Source: Aquimarina pacifica
GTDB lineage: Bacteria; Bacteroidota; Bacteroidia; Flavobacteriales; Flavobacteriaceae
Length of the DNA stretch: 64,000 nucleotides
Assembly: GCF_000520955.1 (NCBI RefSeq)
Contig: NZ_JACC01000015.1
Coordinates: 1 to 64,000, forward strand
Direction: 5' to 3'
Made by a program: the position numbers and the translations under genes. The stretch's first letter is position 1; each line of letters begins with the position of its first letter. Under the pieces are notes generated by a model. That model worked only from the letters and a program-made list of their open reading frames with translations, was not told the origin of the DNA and searched no databases. Positions 63,657 through 64,000 of this stretch are shown in pieces.

Positions 63657-64000
63657 ATGGATAAAGACTTAACGTCATATCGAAAATCGTATGAGAAAAA
63701 TTTTCTAAATGAAGAAAATCTTCCGGATTCTCCGTTTTTTCTTTTTTCTAGTTGGTTCAAGGAAGTTGAAGAAACTGGGGGAGTTGAAGAGGTTAATGCG
63801 ATGACTGTTACAACTACTGGTCAGAATGGTTTTCCGAAAGCTCGTATTGTTTTATTGAAGCATTACGATGAAAATGGTTTTGTGTTTTATACAAACTATG
63901 ATTCAGAAAAAGGTCAGGATATAGCACATAATAACAAAGTATGTATTTCTTTTTTTTGGCCAAATCTCGAAAGACAGGTGATTATTCGTGGAATTGTGAA
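63657..64000 (+). CDS. pdxH: Pyridoxamine 5'-phosphate oxidase, partial (runs off the window)
   Basis: An FMN enzyme that oxidises pyridoxamine- or pyridoxine-5'-phosphate to PLP. The visible first 114 codons start MDKDLTSYRKSYEKNFLNEE and include the PdxH segments SPFFLFSSWFKEVEETG, NAMTVTTTGQNGFPKARIVL, 'LKHYDENGFVFYTNYDSEKG' and ISFFWPNLERQVIIRG. The remaining roughly 100 residues lie beyond the window end. The ATG at 63657 follows rnz by 72 bases. Confidence 0.93.
   Translation, partial: MDKDLTSYRKSYEKNFLNEENLPDSPFFLFSSWFKEVEETGGVEEVNAMTVTTTGQNGFPKARIVLLKHYDENGFVFYTNYDSEKGQDIAHNNKVCISFFWPNLERQVIIRGIV

Noticed and set aside
1-64000. tRNA or rRNA genes, insertion sequences, prophage
   Set aside because: No tRNA cloverleaf, rRNA core sequence, transposase or integrase was recognised on either strand by eye; a tRNAscan or IS search was not possible.

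Overview
The window is a chromosomal segment of a flavobacterium (Bacteroidota, Flavobacteriaceae; an Aquimarina-like marine genus is plausible but cannot be fixed from sequence alone). The DNA is clearly AT-rich. Shine-Dalgarno sequences are mostly absent and A-rich leaders precede the genes. Several promoters fit the Bacteroidetes pattern TTG-N19/20-TAnnTTTG. Lineage-typical families are present: type IX secretion (gliding C-terminal domain, PorP/SprF, PorE-like), bacillithiol synthesis (BshA), AsmA-like, DUF937, DUF2400 and a CarboxypepD-reg/OMP beta-barrel receptor. No rRNA, tRNA, insertion sequence, prophage or CRISPR array was recognised.

Layout. 1-9 kb: AsmA-like protein, DUF2147 protein, and a tandem pair of large lipoproteins with Ig-like, DUF5018-like and 25-residue BspA-type repeats. 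9-16 kb: fumC, a 58-residue membrane protein, an outer-membrane receptor, a TraO-like protein, an ArsC-like protein and prfB. 16-19 kb: a LanC-like cyclase gene behind a perfect 44-bp palindrome, then threonine aldolase. 19-22 kb: a two-gene operon of a PhoX-like lipoprotein with collagen-like repeats and a di-haem cytochrome c peroxidase with an imelysin-like N-terminal half. 23-29 kb: DUF2400, GNAT, LolD-type ATPase, msrA-folE, small membrane proteins, DUF937. 29-33 kb: serC-serA, LuxC-like acyl-CoA reductase, dicluster ferredoxin. 34-36 kb: miaE and two tandem short Cys-rich leader peptides that look like RiPP/bacteriocin precursors. 36-44 kb: dnaX, rnpB (RNase P RNA), bshA, and OmpA and helix-hairpin-helix genes.

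44-52 kb holds a complete histidine operon, hisG-D-C-B-H-A-(DinB-like)-F-IE. It is preceded by an 18-codon leader peptide with four consecutive His codons and a strong terminator hairpin, so transcription attenuation is likely. 52-58 kb is a T9SS locus: an adhesin-like cargo protein with a TTG start, a PorP/SprF protein and a PorE-like OmpA protein. 58-64 kb: rpsA, pyrR-pyrB, an STAS-like protein, a secreted thioredoxin-like protein, ribonuclease Z, and the 5' part of pdxH running off the window.

Most of the window is housekeeping. The parts most worth a second look are the paired leader peptides with the unlinked orphan LanC-like gene, the his attenuator, the collagen-PhoX / imelysin-peroxidase operon, and the DinB-family gene embedded in the his operon.
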